Origin: Prevotellaceae bacterium UBA2744
GTDB taxonomy: Bacteria > Bacteroidota > Bacteroidia > Bacteroidales > Bacteroidaceae
Direction: 5' to 3'
Length of the DNA stretch: 45,828 nucleotides
Assembly: GCA_002353575.1 (NCBI GenBank)
Contig: DEJQ01000003.1
Coordinates: 1 to 45,828, forward strand
Both the position numbers and the translations under genes were made by a program. Below, piece after piece: positions 1 through 7,102 of this stretch (the stretch's first letter is position 1; every line of letters starts with the position of its first letter). A model generated the notes under the pieces. The model had not been told where the DNA came from, searched no databases, and worked only from the letters and a program-made list of their open reading frames with translations.

Positions 1-431
1 AACATAACCATCTGGGTATAAACGACAGGGGCTTGGGCACTGAGAACAAGGTTATAGGTCTTACCTTCTTCAATAGTTGTTCCAAGGTCGTACTTACTCA
101 GAGTTTTATATCCATTCCTACTGATAGTCATTGTTTTGGCATTCTTCTGCACATACACCCAAATCTCACCATTATGATTCTTGACCTTATGGTTCATCAT
201 GCCAAAATGGAACTGATATGCACTGACATCATCATTCGGTGTCTGGCTTGAAACCTTTATGATTGCATAGAGCGAACCGCTACCGTCTATCTCCCTGTAT
301 AGCTCGTTTTTAGCCGTCATGTCGAATGCATCAACCTGAAAGCTGACCACATGGAAATCCAGTACCTGTCCATAGACTGCATACGTAATCAAAATAAACA
401 GAACAGTTAATACTGATTTTATGTATTTCAT
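1..431 (-). CDS. Secreted PEGA-like protein, partial (3' end outside window)
   Basis: The minus strand is open from the ATG at 431 to the window edge, giving about 143 residues without a stop. The protein starts with MKYIKSVLTVLFILITYAVYGQ, a signal peptide with the A-x-G-Q end usual in Bacteroidetes. The mature part begins VLDFHVVSFQVDAFDMTAKN and later has IWVYVQKNAKTMTISRNGY. This layout matches Bacteroidetes proteins with a PEGA-type beta-sandwich (recalled family resemblance). Such proteins are thought to act at the cell surface or in the periplasm. The gene diverges from the LPP20/DUF4384/caspase genes that follow, so it may belong to the same functional locus. Length and C-terminal domains are unknown because the gene runs off the window. 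Confidence 0.75.
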   Translation of the reverse strand, partial: MKYIKSVLTVLFILITYAVYGQVLDFHVVSFQVDAFDMTAKNELYREIDGSGSLYAIIKVSSQTPNDDVSAYQFHFGMMNHKVKNHNGEIWVYVQKNAKTMTISRNGYKTLSKYDLGTTIEEGKTYNLVLSAQAPVVYTQMVM

Positions 432-496
432 AGTTACAATTGGCTTCTATCTATTATATTCAATCCCTTAAATAAATTCGTGGATGATATATTCTG

Positions 497-504
497 CAAA
501 AATA
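497..504 (-). promoter_or_regulatory. -7 box of the PEGA-like gene
   Basis: TATTTTTG on the minus strand fits the Bacteroidetes TAnnTTTG consensus. It lies 66 bases upstream of the ATG at 431. A TTTG lies 22 bases further upstream (527-530), slightly more than the ideal spacing. Confidence 0.5.
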
Positions 505-789
505 CGAAGTTTCTGATAATTTCATGCAAAACGAGAGAAGTTTTTTATACTTCAAGAAGATTTTACGGAATAGGGAATAGTTATTGAGTTACCTTCGGAT
601 TACTCCTCCTAAAGTACCTTTCCCATATTTTCCATTCCGATGCTGGGACAAATACATTTTTCTATCTGCTCCCCATCGTAGAGACCACTAAGAAACACAA
701 CAACTCACCTTACGCTATTATCCGCGCTCTTTTCTAAGCATGGAGGACTACTGCTATATGGCAATCACTGAGATTTTATACGTATAAAA
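505..789. other. Intergenic stretch with no recognised gene
   Basis: This is the divergent region between the PEGA-like gene and the caspase locus. It is AT-rich and has stops in all frames at short intervals. A TACCTTCG at 591-598 on the plus strand resembles a -7 box but has no clear partner box. Nothing else was recognised. Confidence 0.4.
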
Positions 790-820
790 TTTGTCATGTG
801 CGGTTTTTTCCTTATTTTTG
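790..820 (+). promoter_or_regulatory. Promoter of the LPP20/DUF4384/caspase operon
   Basis: TTTG at 790-793, 19 bases, then TATTTTTG at 813-820. This is an exact match in sequence and spacing to the Bacteroidetes housekeeping promoter. It lies about 30 bases upstream of the ATG at 851 and is the only such site before the three tightly packed genes. Confidence 0.75.
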
Positions 821-850
821 TGCGCAAAACGATATTAATACAGCAGAACA

Positions 851-1534
851 ATGCTACACGTTAGGCATATCTTCATGATGACATGGTTTCTGTTTTTTGC
901 AGGATTCGTCTCTGCCTTCGGACAATTGACCAAGGAGCAACGGGATGAGCGACTGGAACTGCTCGGGATGTCGAAGGCAGAACTTGGGCAGAAAGCATCG
1001 AAGGAGGCACGCAAAGAAGCCAAAAGGCTGATGAAGGAAGGATGGCAGGCGGCTCCCGGCACCCAGCCACTGGATCAGCAATTGGACAAAGCCTATATGA
1101 TGAAGGTGGAAATCGGTCAGGATATGTTCCCTCAATGGATTATGGGCGACGCCACCAGCGTTGGCATGAACTACGACGCAGCCAAGATGCAGGCCCAGTC
1201 TCTGGCAAAGCAGAATCTGGCGGGAGATATCAAGACGGAGGTCGTTGCCGTGGTGGAGAACAGCGTCGAAAATGTGCAGCTCGGTGCGGATGAAGCCGTC
1301 ACCGTAGAGAAGACCATATCGGCCGGCAAGATGTTGATATCCGAGAAAATCGGTCGCACGGTTCCGGTCATGGAGATATTCCGCGTGCTGCCCAATAAGA
1401 AAAAAGAGGTCCGCGTGGTGATCGCCTACAACGCCCAGATGGCCAAGGAGGCGGCAAAGCAGGCCGTGCGCGGCGAACTGGAAAAAGAAGGTGAAGACCT
1501 CGTTAAAAAAGTTGATGAACTCATAAGTTGGTAA
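851..1534 (+). CDS. Secreted LPP20-like protein of the caspase locus
   Basis: 227 residues. The N-terminus has a hydrophobic segment ending FVSAFGQ, read as a signal peptide, so the protein is probably periplasmic or outer-membrane associated. Alternative ATGs at 875 and 878 would give a shorter but still functional signal. Residues about 25-75 are highly charged and helical. Residues about 80-200 include GDATSVGMNYDAAKMQAQSL, VAVVENSVENVQ and EVRVVIAYNAQMAKEA, the pattern of LPP20-type domains in which a conserved helix follows a G-x-A-x-S turn (recalled, not searched). It is the first gene of a three-gene set with two bases between its stop and the next ATG. Function is unknown; the repeated association with caspase-like genes is the best clue. 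Confidence 0.7.
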   Translation: MLHVRHIFMMTWFLFFAGFVSAFGQLTKEQRDERLELLGMSKAELGQKASKEARKEAKRLMKEGWQAAPGTQPLDQQLDKAYMMKVEIGQDMFPQWIMGDATSVGMNYDAAKMQAQSLAKQNLAGDIKTEVVAVVENSVENVQLGADEAVTVEKTISAGKMLISEKIGRTVPVMEIFRVLPNKKKEVRVVIAYNAQMAKEAAKQAVRGELEKEGEDLVKKVDELISW

Positions 1535-1536
1535 AG

Positions 1537-2403
1537 ATGCGTACATTGTTTTTTTTAATTCTCTTTACATTTTCGGCGGCAGTCTTTTCCCAGAATACGG
1601 AAAAGGTTACGGCCACTTATACTTATTACGCGCCGGAGCATATCTCGCAGGCCGAAGCCAAGCGCATTGCGCTCGACAGGGCCAAGATAACGGCGATTGC
1701 CGACGCCTTCGGCACCATTGTGACTCAAAGCAACACCAATGTGGTTTCTGTCCAAAACGGAAAAGCGGAAGAGCGCTTCTTCTCGCTCGGAGGCAGCGAG
1801 GTGAAGGGCGAGTGGATAGAGACACTTCAAGACCCGGTGTATGACATCCGTTACGAGGGCGACATGCTTGTTGTGTCGGTGGAGGTGACGGGTCGCATCC
1901 GTGAGATAGTAGGAGCCGGCATCGACTTCACTGCTAAGGTGCTCCGCAACGGGGTGGAGCCTAAATTCGAGAGCACGGAGTTTCGCAGCGGCGACGATCT
2001 GTTTCTCTATTTCAAGTCACCTGTTGACGGCTTTCTCACGGTGTATCTGCTCGACGAGACGTCGGGTGATGTCTTTTGCCTTTTGCCCTACAGAGCCTCC
2101 GGCGAGGGTGCGTACCGCATAGAGCACGACAAGCCGTATGTCCTCTTCTCGTCGAAACACGAGCTTAACAATCCCGGCGACGTGGATGAATACCACATGA
2201 CCTGCAGCAGCGACAAGGAGTATAATGACGTCTATGTCATCTTTTCTCCGAACCACTTCGCCAAAGCCAATGCCAACGAATCGATGAGCGAGACGCTTCC
2301 GCGCCAACTCTCTTTTGAGAACTATCAGAAATGGCTTGCCAAACTGAGGAAAAAGGACAAGGACGCCTGTGTGAAGAAGATAGAGATACAAATCAGTCAG
2401 TAA
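1537..2403 (+). CDS. Secreted LPP20-like plus DUF4384 protein
   Basis: 288 residues from the ATG at 1537. An in-frame TTG at 1528 would overlap the previous gene and is less likely. The signal peptide MRTLFFLILFTFSAAVFSQ is clear. Residues about 20-130 (SQAEAKRIALDRAKITAIADAF, then EGDMLVVSVEVTGRI) look like the LPP20/FlgT-N type fold. Residues about 145-230 (FRSGDDLFLYFKSPVDGFLTV, then VFCLLPY) match DUF4384, a domain often found with bacterial caspase-like proteases. The gene lies 2 bases after the upstream stop and 21 bases before the caspase gene, so the three are almost certainly co-transcribed. It may be a partner or sensor for the caspase, which is inference. Confidence 0.75.
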   Translation: MRTLFFLILFTFSAAVFSQNTEKVTATYTYYAPEHISQAEAKRIALDRAKITAIADAFGTIVTQSNTNVVSVQNGKAEERFFSLGGSEVKGEWIETLQDPVYDIRYEGDMLVVSVEVTGRIREIVGAGIDFTAKVLRNGVEPKFESTEFRSGDDLFLYFKSPVDGFLTVYLLDETSGDVFCLLPYRASGEGAYRIEHDKPYVLFSSKHELNNPGDVDEYHMTCSSDKEYNDVYVIFSPNHFAKANANESMSETLPRQLSFENYQKWLAKLRKKDKDACVKKIEIQISQ

Positions 2404-2424
2404 TCATTTAAAAGATATTATGTC

Positions 2425-4830
2425 ATGAAAAAGAGAGTCTTTGTTTTGTCCGTTCTTTGTGTATTGGTTTGTTTGTCATGGGGTAAAGCTGTTATTTTTG
2501 AATATAAAGGTCCTGACGGCAATACGTTGAAATATATCCTAAAATCAGAGACTGCCAATGAGGTAACGGTTGGTAATGTGACATGTAATGAAAAAGATTA
2601 TCCTCTTCTCCCCAGAAAAAGTCTTTCCCATTCTTATAAATATGAAAGTGTTACAATTCCAGAAACTGTAACTTATAAAGGGAAAAAATATACAGTTACG
2701 GGTATAGGGCATCATGCTTTTTTTGAAGGACCTTATACAAAACCTGAGGTCAGATTAAAAAAAATTGTATTCCCTAAAACTATAAAAGAAATCACAGAAA
2801 GTGCTTTTGAAGGATGTAGTGAGCTGCAGGAGATTCATATATGTGACCTAAAGGCGTGGTGTGAAATTTTATATGTTGATGTGAGATTCAAACACTCGCA
2901 TCATTCACCCTTTCGGCATTTCTATTATAACAACTTGAAACTCTATCTAAATGGAGAGCTAATTACAAAGTTGGTTGTTCCTAATGGTGTTAAGATACTT
3001 ACAGGATTTAGCGGGGTACAATCTATAGAGAGTGTGACTATGCCACCCTCTGTAGAGCATATTGGAGTTGATTGTTTCGACGGCTGCAAGAAACTGAAAA
3101 AAGTGGAGTTTTCATCATCGCTTAAGACAATCGGGGATCACGCATTTAGTGAATGCCGTTCGCTTCAATACATTCAGATTCCGGAAGGAGTAATGTCCAT
3201 TGGATCTTATGCTTTCAGTGGTTGTAATTTATTAGAGTTAAGGTTACCAAGTTCGCTAAAGACTATTCCAGAATCCACCTTTATGGGTAACGAAATAAAA
3301 ACTATAATTATACCCAAGTCGATAGAAAACATTGGGAAACACGCCTTTTGGAGCTGTGAATCATTGGAAAGCGTAAAGTTTTTAAATCCGGAGACAACTT
3401 TGGGAAAAGAAGTTTTTTTTAATTGTAAAAAACTAACTAAAGTAATGGGGCTCTCTTCAAAGAGCAAAATTGATAAGGATGCTTTTACGGGGTCTTCATT
3501 TTCTTTAGAACAATACATGAAAACATCATTTATGTATTTTGCAAGTGGCAGATTACGTGATGAAATAGACAATTGGCAGAAGAAAAGTGAATTCGAGACC
3601 ACAGACCAATGGCGTAGCAGAGTGACGGTTGCAAATCGTGAAGCAAAGATAAAGGAGGTGACAGAGAATCTGAAGAAGGAATTCATGGAGAGACATCGCA
3701 AAACAGAGCCGACTGCTGTCATTGGTACCTACAATGCAGATCAAGGTGTTTTCCCAATCAGCATTGGAAGCGAAATTGTATATGTAAAAGTGCCTCAAAG
3801 CGAAGCACAGCAGTTTAAGGCACAATTCAAGTCTGAATATATTCAAACACAATATGATATAGCCGATGACCACGTTGCTGTGGTGGAACGCGCATGCAAA
3901 GTGGGCGATAAGGCGTATCAGACGACCAACCAATATGCTAAGGCGGATGATTTAAGTGACCTTGCCCTCAACCTTCCTCCGCTGGAAATGGACTTCGGTA
4001 ACGTGTCCAACAACACATCCGGCCAAAAGACTGCGGGCACTCCTGTTGACCGCACCATCGACCAGAACATACCGGCATCGGGCGTTACGAACAGCAATAC
4101 CTTTGCAGTGATAATCGGAAACGAAAACTATTCAATGGTTGCCAAGGTGCCGTTTGCAAAGAATGATGCACAGGTGTTTGCTGAGTATTGCCGTAAGACA
4201 CTTGGCGTTACCGATAAAAACGTGCGTACATACGGCGACGCTACATACGGCATGATGAAGAATGCCATAAAGGACATACAAAATATTGCCAAAGCCTACA
4301 ACGGGAATATAAATGTGATATTCTATTATGCCGGTCACGGCATACCCAATGAAAACAGCAAGGACGCATATCTGTTGCCCGTAGATGCTGACGGTAAGCA
4401 AATGGATGTATGCTACTCAGTAGGGAATTTGTATAAGGAACTGGGCTCGTTAGGTGCAAAGAATGTGGTGGTGTTCCTGGACGCCTGCTTCAGCGGCGCT
4501 CAGCGTGGTGAGGGTATGCTGGCCTCGGCACGCGGTGTGGCCATCAAGGCAAAGGCGGAGACTCCTCAGGGTAACATGGTGGTGTTCTCGGCTGCGCAGG
4601 GTGACGAGACGGCCTACCCGTATAATGAGAAGGGACACGGCATGTTCACTTACTTCCTGCTGAAGAAACTGCAAGAGTCAAAAGGAGGTTGTACGCTGGG
4701 AGAATTGGGCGAGTACATACAAACCAATGTCCGTCAACAGTCGGTGGTGGTCAACCGAAAGAGTCAGACCCCCACCGTCAATCCGGCATCATTCCTGGGT
4801 GATAATTGGAAGAATTGGAAACTGAGGTAA
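2425..4830 (+). CDS. Secreted LRR-caspase (peptidase C14-like) protein
   Basis: 801 residues. A signal peptide (MKKRVFVLSVLCVLVCLSWG) is followed by BspA/LRR_5-type leucine-rich repeats at about 75-350, seen in phrases such as IKEITESAFEGCSEL and LKTIGDHAFSECRSL. A charged linker occupies about 360-550. The C-terminal caspase domain starts near residue 558 with FAVIIGNENY. Its catalytic His is H638 in YYAGHG and its catalytic Cys is C688 in DACFSG, so the protease should be active. LRR_5 repeats normally bind proteins or surfaces, so the protein could be a secreted protease with a recognition arm. The repeat half is visibly AT-rich while the caspase half is GC-richer, suggesting domain shuffling. 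It is the last gene of the operon from 790. Target and trigger are unknown. Confidence 0.88.
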   Translation: MKKRVFVLSVLCVLVCLSWGKAVIFEYKGPDGNTLKYILKSETANEVTVGNVTCNEKDYPLLPRKSLSHSYKYESVTIPETVTYKGKKYTVTGIGHHAFFEGPYTKPEVRLKKIVFPKTIKEITESAFEGCSELQEIHICDLKAWCEILYVDVRFKHSHHSPFRHFYYNNLKLYLNGELITKLVVPNGVKILTGFSGVQSIESVTMPPSVEHIGVDCFDGCKKLKKVEFSSSLKTIGDHAFSECRSLQYIQIPEGVMSIGSYAFSGCNLLELRLPSSLKTIPESTFMGNEIKTIIIPKSIENIGKHAFWSCESLESVKFLNPETTLGKEVFFNCKKLTKVMGLSSKSKIDKDAFTGSSFSLEQYMKTSFMYFASGRLRDEIDNWQKKSEFETTDQWRSRVTVANREAKIKEVTENLKKEFMERHRKTEPTAVIGTYNADQGVFPISIGSEIVYVKVPQSEAQQFKAQFKSEYIQTQYDIADDHVAVVERACKVGDKAYQTTNQYAKADDLSDLALNLPPLEMDFGNVSNNTSGQKTAGTPVDRTIDQNIPASGVTNSNTFAVIIGNENYSMVAKVPFAKNDAQVFAEYCRKTLGVTDKNVRTYGDATYGMMKNAIKDIQNIAKAYNGNINVIFYYAGHGIPNENSKDAYLLPVDADGKQMDVCYSVGNLYKELGSLGAKNVVVFLDACFSGAQRGEGMLASARGVAIKAKAETPQGNMVVFSAAQGDETAYPYNEKGHGMFTYFLLKKLQESKGGCTLGELGEYIQTNVRQQSVVVNRKSQTPTVNPASFLGDNWKNWKLR

Positions 4831-5143
4831 GAATGAAACGCATCAAATCGAAGTAAAACGAAAAAACCGTTTTAACTCATGCATTTTTGCACTCTGACCA
4901 GAGAACAATTTTTCTCTGCCTATGAAAAAAGTTTTTCTTCGTTATGTAGGGATTGTCGTTTAATTCTTCTTATATAGATTGGCATGAGGTTTTGCCCATG
5001 ACAAGTTTTTGGCTCCAACCTTGCCGTCATTGCGTTTTCATCTGTCTTGCCAGCATTTTGGTGATGTTTTTGTCACTTTGGGCGACCATTGATAGGGAGC
5101 TCTCTGTCAGAGGACTCCTATTTCTTTATTGTCTGATTTATTT
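4831..5143. other. Non-coding stretch after the caspase gene
   Basis: No gene is supported. A plus-strand open frame from 4953 encodes a cysteine- and phenylalanine-rich sequence that resembles nothing and runs antisense into the transposase remnant. No clear terminator hairpin follows the caspase stop. Confidence 0.4.
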
Positions 5144-5399
5144 CTATGCGGTCTTTGCTTGTTCTTGTTTAGCCAGCCGCTCTGCCAAACGGACCATGTT
5201 CGCTGTATGGATGCCAAGTTCCATGCAAAGTTCGCGGTTGGCTGTTCCTGCATATCCCGTATCGCCCACGGAGAGGAAGAAGTCGTTTCATGCGCCCAAG
5301 CTCACTGTTTTCGAACGTAACATGAAATAGATCATAAAAATCGAACCCATCAAACGGAATTCTCTTGCTTAATCCAGAAATAGGTTGTACTTTTGCCAT
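5144..5399 (-). pseudogene. IS transposase remnant with the middle deleted
   Basis: The minus strand from 5399 begins MAKVQPISGLSKRIPFDGFD and continues to about GRMKRLLPL, the start of a Bacteroidetes DDE transposase (IS1182/IS5-like, recalled). Near 5280 the match moves to another frame, which reads SVGDTGYAGTANRELCMELG, then GIHTANMVRLAERL, and stops at TAG 5144-5146. These are C-terminal transposase phrases. About 85 codons remain of an expected several hundred, so the catalytic core is gone. A -7 box (TACCTTTG, 5471-5464) upstream is probably the old transposase promoter. Confidence 0.6.
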
Positions 5400-5401
5400 C
5401 G

Positions 5402-5501
5402 CAATTGATTTGTAATTCCCCCGATTCGCACTTTCCTACGATGGTCGGGGGGCATATCTCCCACAAAGGTATAGAATTTCTATCACAGCACAAATCAATT
5501 G
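5402..5501. repeat. Inverted repeat flanking the transposase promoter
   Basis: The 12-mer CAATTGATTTGT at 5402-5413 recurs inverted at 5490-5501. Between them lies the minus-strand TACCTTTG at 5471-5464. It may be an end of the decayed insertion sequence or an operator. The matching far end was not found. Confidence 0.4.
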
Positions 5502-5572
5502 GTTATAAAATTTCTTCATATTTTTCGATACTCCCTAATTACTGTGAACCTAAAAAAACGTCAAGCATTTCG

Positions 5573-5611
5573 TTGGTACACAAATTTGTGGTCCACAAAT
5601 TTGTGTACCAA
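5573..5611. promoter_or_regulatory. Perfect 39-bp palindrome, probable operator
   Basis: Two 19-bp arms around a single central T (5592) are perfect inverted repeats. Each arm contains the smaller palindrome CACAAATTTGTG, so the element is a double operator with two identical half-sites. The right arm supplies the TTTG at 5600-5603, the likely -33 box for the downstream ATPase remnant, so a bound protein would block transcription. The encoded remnant ends in a winged-helix-like sequence, which makes autoregulation plausible. Confidence 0.65.
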
Positions 5612-5631
5612 TTCTTTTTTGTCTATATTTG
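5600..5631 (+). promoter_or_regulatory. Promoter of the decayed ATPase gene
   Basis: TTTG at 5600-5603 inside the palindrome, 20 bases, then TATATTTG at 5624-5631. It lies 26 bases upstream of the ATG at 5658. Confidence 0.6.
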
Positions 5632-5657
5632 CATTCGAAATACAATTGAATCAGAAC

Positions 5658-5877
5658 ATGATGAACAAAGCATTTGTCTATGGAATGTCTGTGGAAGGAG
5701 AAAGATGGTGTGCATAATGATTTCGGCAGTAAGACCATACTCGAGGAATACAATTTGGGCACAAAATCGAACATCACGCGTATCAAGAATGCGCTACTTG
5801 ACCGTGAACTCATTGAAATAACCAAACATGGTATATTTTTGGAAGACCCCGTGTTCAAGTTGTGGATGAAGAGATAA
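5658..5877 (+). pseudogene. AAA ATPase remnant: both ends kept, core deleted
   Basis: From the ATG at 5658 the frame reads MMNKAFVYGMSVEGERWC, the usual start of a Bacteroidetes archaeal-type AAA ATPase, then stops at 5715. A second frame (5708-5877) reads GSKTILEEYNLGTKSNITRI, then a segment ending FLEDPVFKLWMKR and a stop; this is the C-terminal winged-helix part of the same family. The Walker A, Walker B and sensor regions are absent. Both ends are in the right order and orientation, so one internal deletion explains the structure. Promoter and operator upstream are intact. Family assignment is by recall. Confidence 0.6.
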
Positions 5878-5880
5878 TGC

Positions 5881-6063
5881 CTTTATCAGCTGCATAGAAC
5901 ACCCAATAGGTGCATAGCGCAATGTCTGTCCGATGAAGTCCCGTAGCACAGGCAATATAGAAAGCGCCCTTGTCTATCTTCTCAGAGAAAAAGGGAAACA
6001 GTTCCACATCTTGGATATGGTGATTTTCCAATCAAGGAGTTGCTGATATATTTTACGCTTCAT
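5881..6063 (-). pseudogene. Fragments of a DUF4143-type ATPase and a phosphatase-like protein
   Basis: On the minus strand an ATG at 6063 gives MKRKIYQQLLDWK, the typical first residues of Bacteroidetes DUF4143/AAA ATPases, but this frame stops at once. An overlapping frame (about 6035-5881) gives VELFPFFSEKIDKG and then FYIACATGLHRTDIALCTYW. That contains a C-x5-R-T sequence like the P-loop of tyrosine or dual-specificity phosphatases. Neither piece is complete. Both assignments are tentative, the phosphatase one especially. Confidence 0.3.
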
Positions 6064-6214
6064 AATGATGCCATGTGCACCTTTCTGAGATTTTCTACAA
6101 GAGTTTTGGTATTATTCATAAGAGGCTGCCGCCATCAGAAGAGGGTTTTATCTATCCTTTTTCGACACTGCGTAATCTGAGTAACAATAAATTTTAGTCA
6201 AGTAATCGGAATAT

Positions 6215-6242
6215 AAAAAAAGCCGCGCACATCTGCGCAGCT
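6215..6242 (-). terminator. Rho-independent terminator with no intact gene before it
   Basis: On the minus strand a 9-bp stem with one G-T pair (AGCTGCGCA / TGCGCGGCT) and a 4-base loop is followed by seven T. No intact minus-strand gene ends just before it; the nearest is the antitoxin-like gene ending at 6731, which has its own terminator. Confidence 0.65.
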
Positions 6243-6319
6243 CCTAAAACGTCAGTGATTTTACGATCTACAAAATCTACATTTTTATGTAACCTTATAT
6301 TAACCACACACATCCATAG

Positions 6320-6448
6320 GCACACCATCCTCACAGCTCAAGCAGCAACACTGGTAACGAAAACAACAACGAAAACGAAAACCCGAACACTGGCGGCACT
6401 GACCCAGACCCATCGGAGCCGACAGTAGGCGAAGGCGATGAAGGCTAA
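6320..6448 (+). pseudogene. C-terminal tail of an HU-like DNA-binding protein
   Basis: The frame is open from just after a TAG (6317-6319) to the TAA at 6446. It reads HSSSSNTGNENNNENENPN, GGTDPDPSEP and ends GEGDEG. Asn/Glu/Gly/Asp-rich tails of this kind close Bacteroidetes HU-family proteins. There is no start codon and no folded domain, so only the disordered tail is left. It overlaps the start of the next gene (ATG at 6438), as expected of an old translationally coupled pair. Confidence 0.5.
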
Positions 6449-6662
6449 AACTATCCAGTATGCTTGTGCGTTGTTGCTCATCGTGAGCAGCATCGAACTT
6501 GCATTTATCCAGGTGCTTGACATGAATGACATTGCCAGTGGTGTACTCATGTACATAGCACAGGCGTTCCTGCTCGCAGGAAGCATCTTCGGACTGGATT
6601 ACTACGTTCGCCGATTAGCTAAGGATATAAATGTACAATATAAAAAAACTGACAGGGAATAG
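6438..6662 (+). CDS. Small two-helix membrane protein, unknown
   Basis: 74 residues. Two hydrophobic segments (about 7-27, YACALLLIVSSIELAFIQV, and about 32-54, GVLMYIAQAFLLAGSIFGL) are separated by DMNDIA, and a basic tail starts YYVRRLAK. The start overlaps the stop of the decayed HU-like tail by 11 bases, so it was probably the second gene of that operon. In related genomes HU-like genes are often followed by very small membrane proteins (recalled). A strong hairpin terminator overlaps the stop. With the upstream gene destroyed, its expression today is doubtful. No function can be assigned. Confidence 0.5.
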   Translation: MKAKTIQYACALLLIVSSIELAFIQVLDMNDIASGVLMYIAQAFLLAGSIFGLDYYVRRLAKDINVQYKKTDRE

Positions 6663-6680
6663 TCCCCGTCAGTCTTTTTT
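6648..6680. terminator. Bidirectional terminator
   Basis: ACTGACAGGGA and TCCCCGTCAGT pair with one mismatch around a 4-base loop. An A-run precedes the stem (6642-6648) and a T-run follows it (6675-6680), so it can end transcription of the small membrane protein and of the convergent antitoxin-like gene. Confidence 0.8.
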
Positions 6681-6730
6681 GCATACGGTCAATCACCACA
6701 ATTCTTCCTACAACTGCTATAATGTGTATT

Positions 6731-7102
6731 TCAACGAATGGCATAGTCGAGGCACTCCACATCGCTCTTGGATAGGTGCTGCATATCCGGTTCACGTTCA
6801 GCTTTCAAGATATAGTCATTCTGGAATGAGAACACACCTTCGAACTCCTTGGCATACTGCGAGAAATAACTTTGATGTCTGACTGTCTTGAAAATATCTT
6901 CGATATATGAAGGTACAGGCCCGTAGGTCATGGCGATATAGGTATCACCCGTGATACTACGCCCACATTCCGACAACGACTTCTGGTCTGCGAAATAGAG
7001 TATCTTGCAAATCTTATGGATGTCGCTGCGTTCCATCTTGCTGGAAACATAAAGGATGGCATTGACAGCCTTTTCTTTCTTGAATACAGGTTGTTTGTTC
7101 AT
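6731..7102 (-). CDS. Panacea/SocA-type (DUF4065) antitoxin-like protein, C-terminally short
   Basis: 123 residues from the ATG at 7102; a TTG at 7129 in frame is less likely. Phrases ILYVSSKMERSDIHKI, KILYFADQKSLSECG and ITGDTYIAMTYGPVPSYIED are the hallmark of the Panacea (SocA-like, DUF4065) domain, found in antitoxins of PanAT toxin-antitoxin pairs. Family members usually run 30-50 residues further with an LSHD-type helix. Here the frame stops at ECLDYAIR and no other frame restores that part. No toxin-like gene lies next to it. An inverted repeat AACGAT / ATCGTT at 7129-7150, just upstream, may be an old operator. It is probably a truncated, solitary remnant, though it could still fold. 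Confidence 0.7.
   Translation of the reverse strand: MNKQPVFKKEKAVNAILYVSSKMERSDIHKICKILYFADQKSLSECGRSITGDTYIAMTYGPVPSYIEDIFKTVRHQSYFSQYAKEFEGVFSFQNDYILKAEREPDMQHLSKSDVECLDYAIR

Noticed and set aside
33..251. 72-residue plus-strand open frame at the window start
   Set aside because: It is the shadow of the minus-strand PEGA-like gene, which has a signal peptide and family-like strands.
4953..5330. 125-residue plus-strand open frame
   Set aside because: It runs antisense through the transposase remnant, is rich in Cys and Phe, and matches no known protein type.
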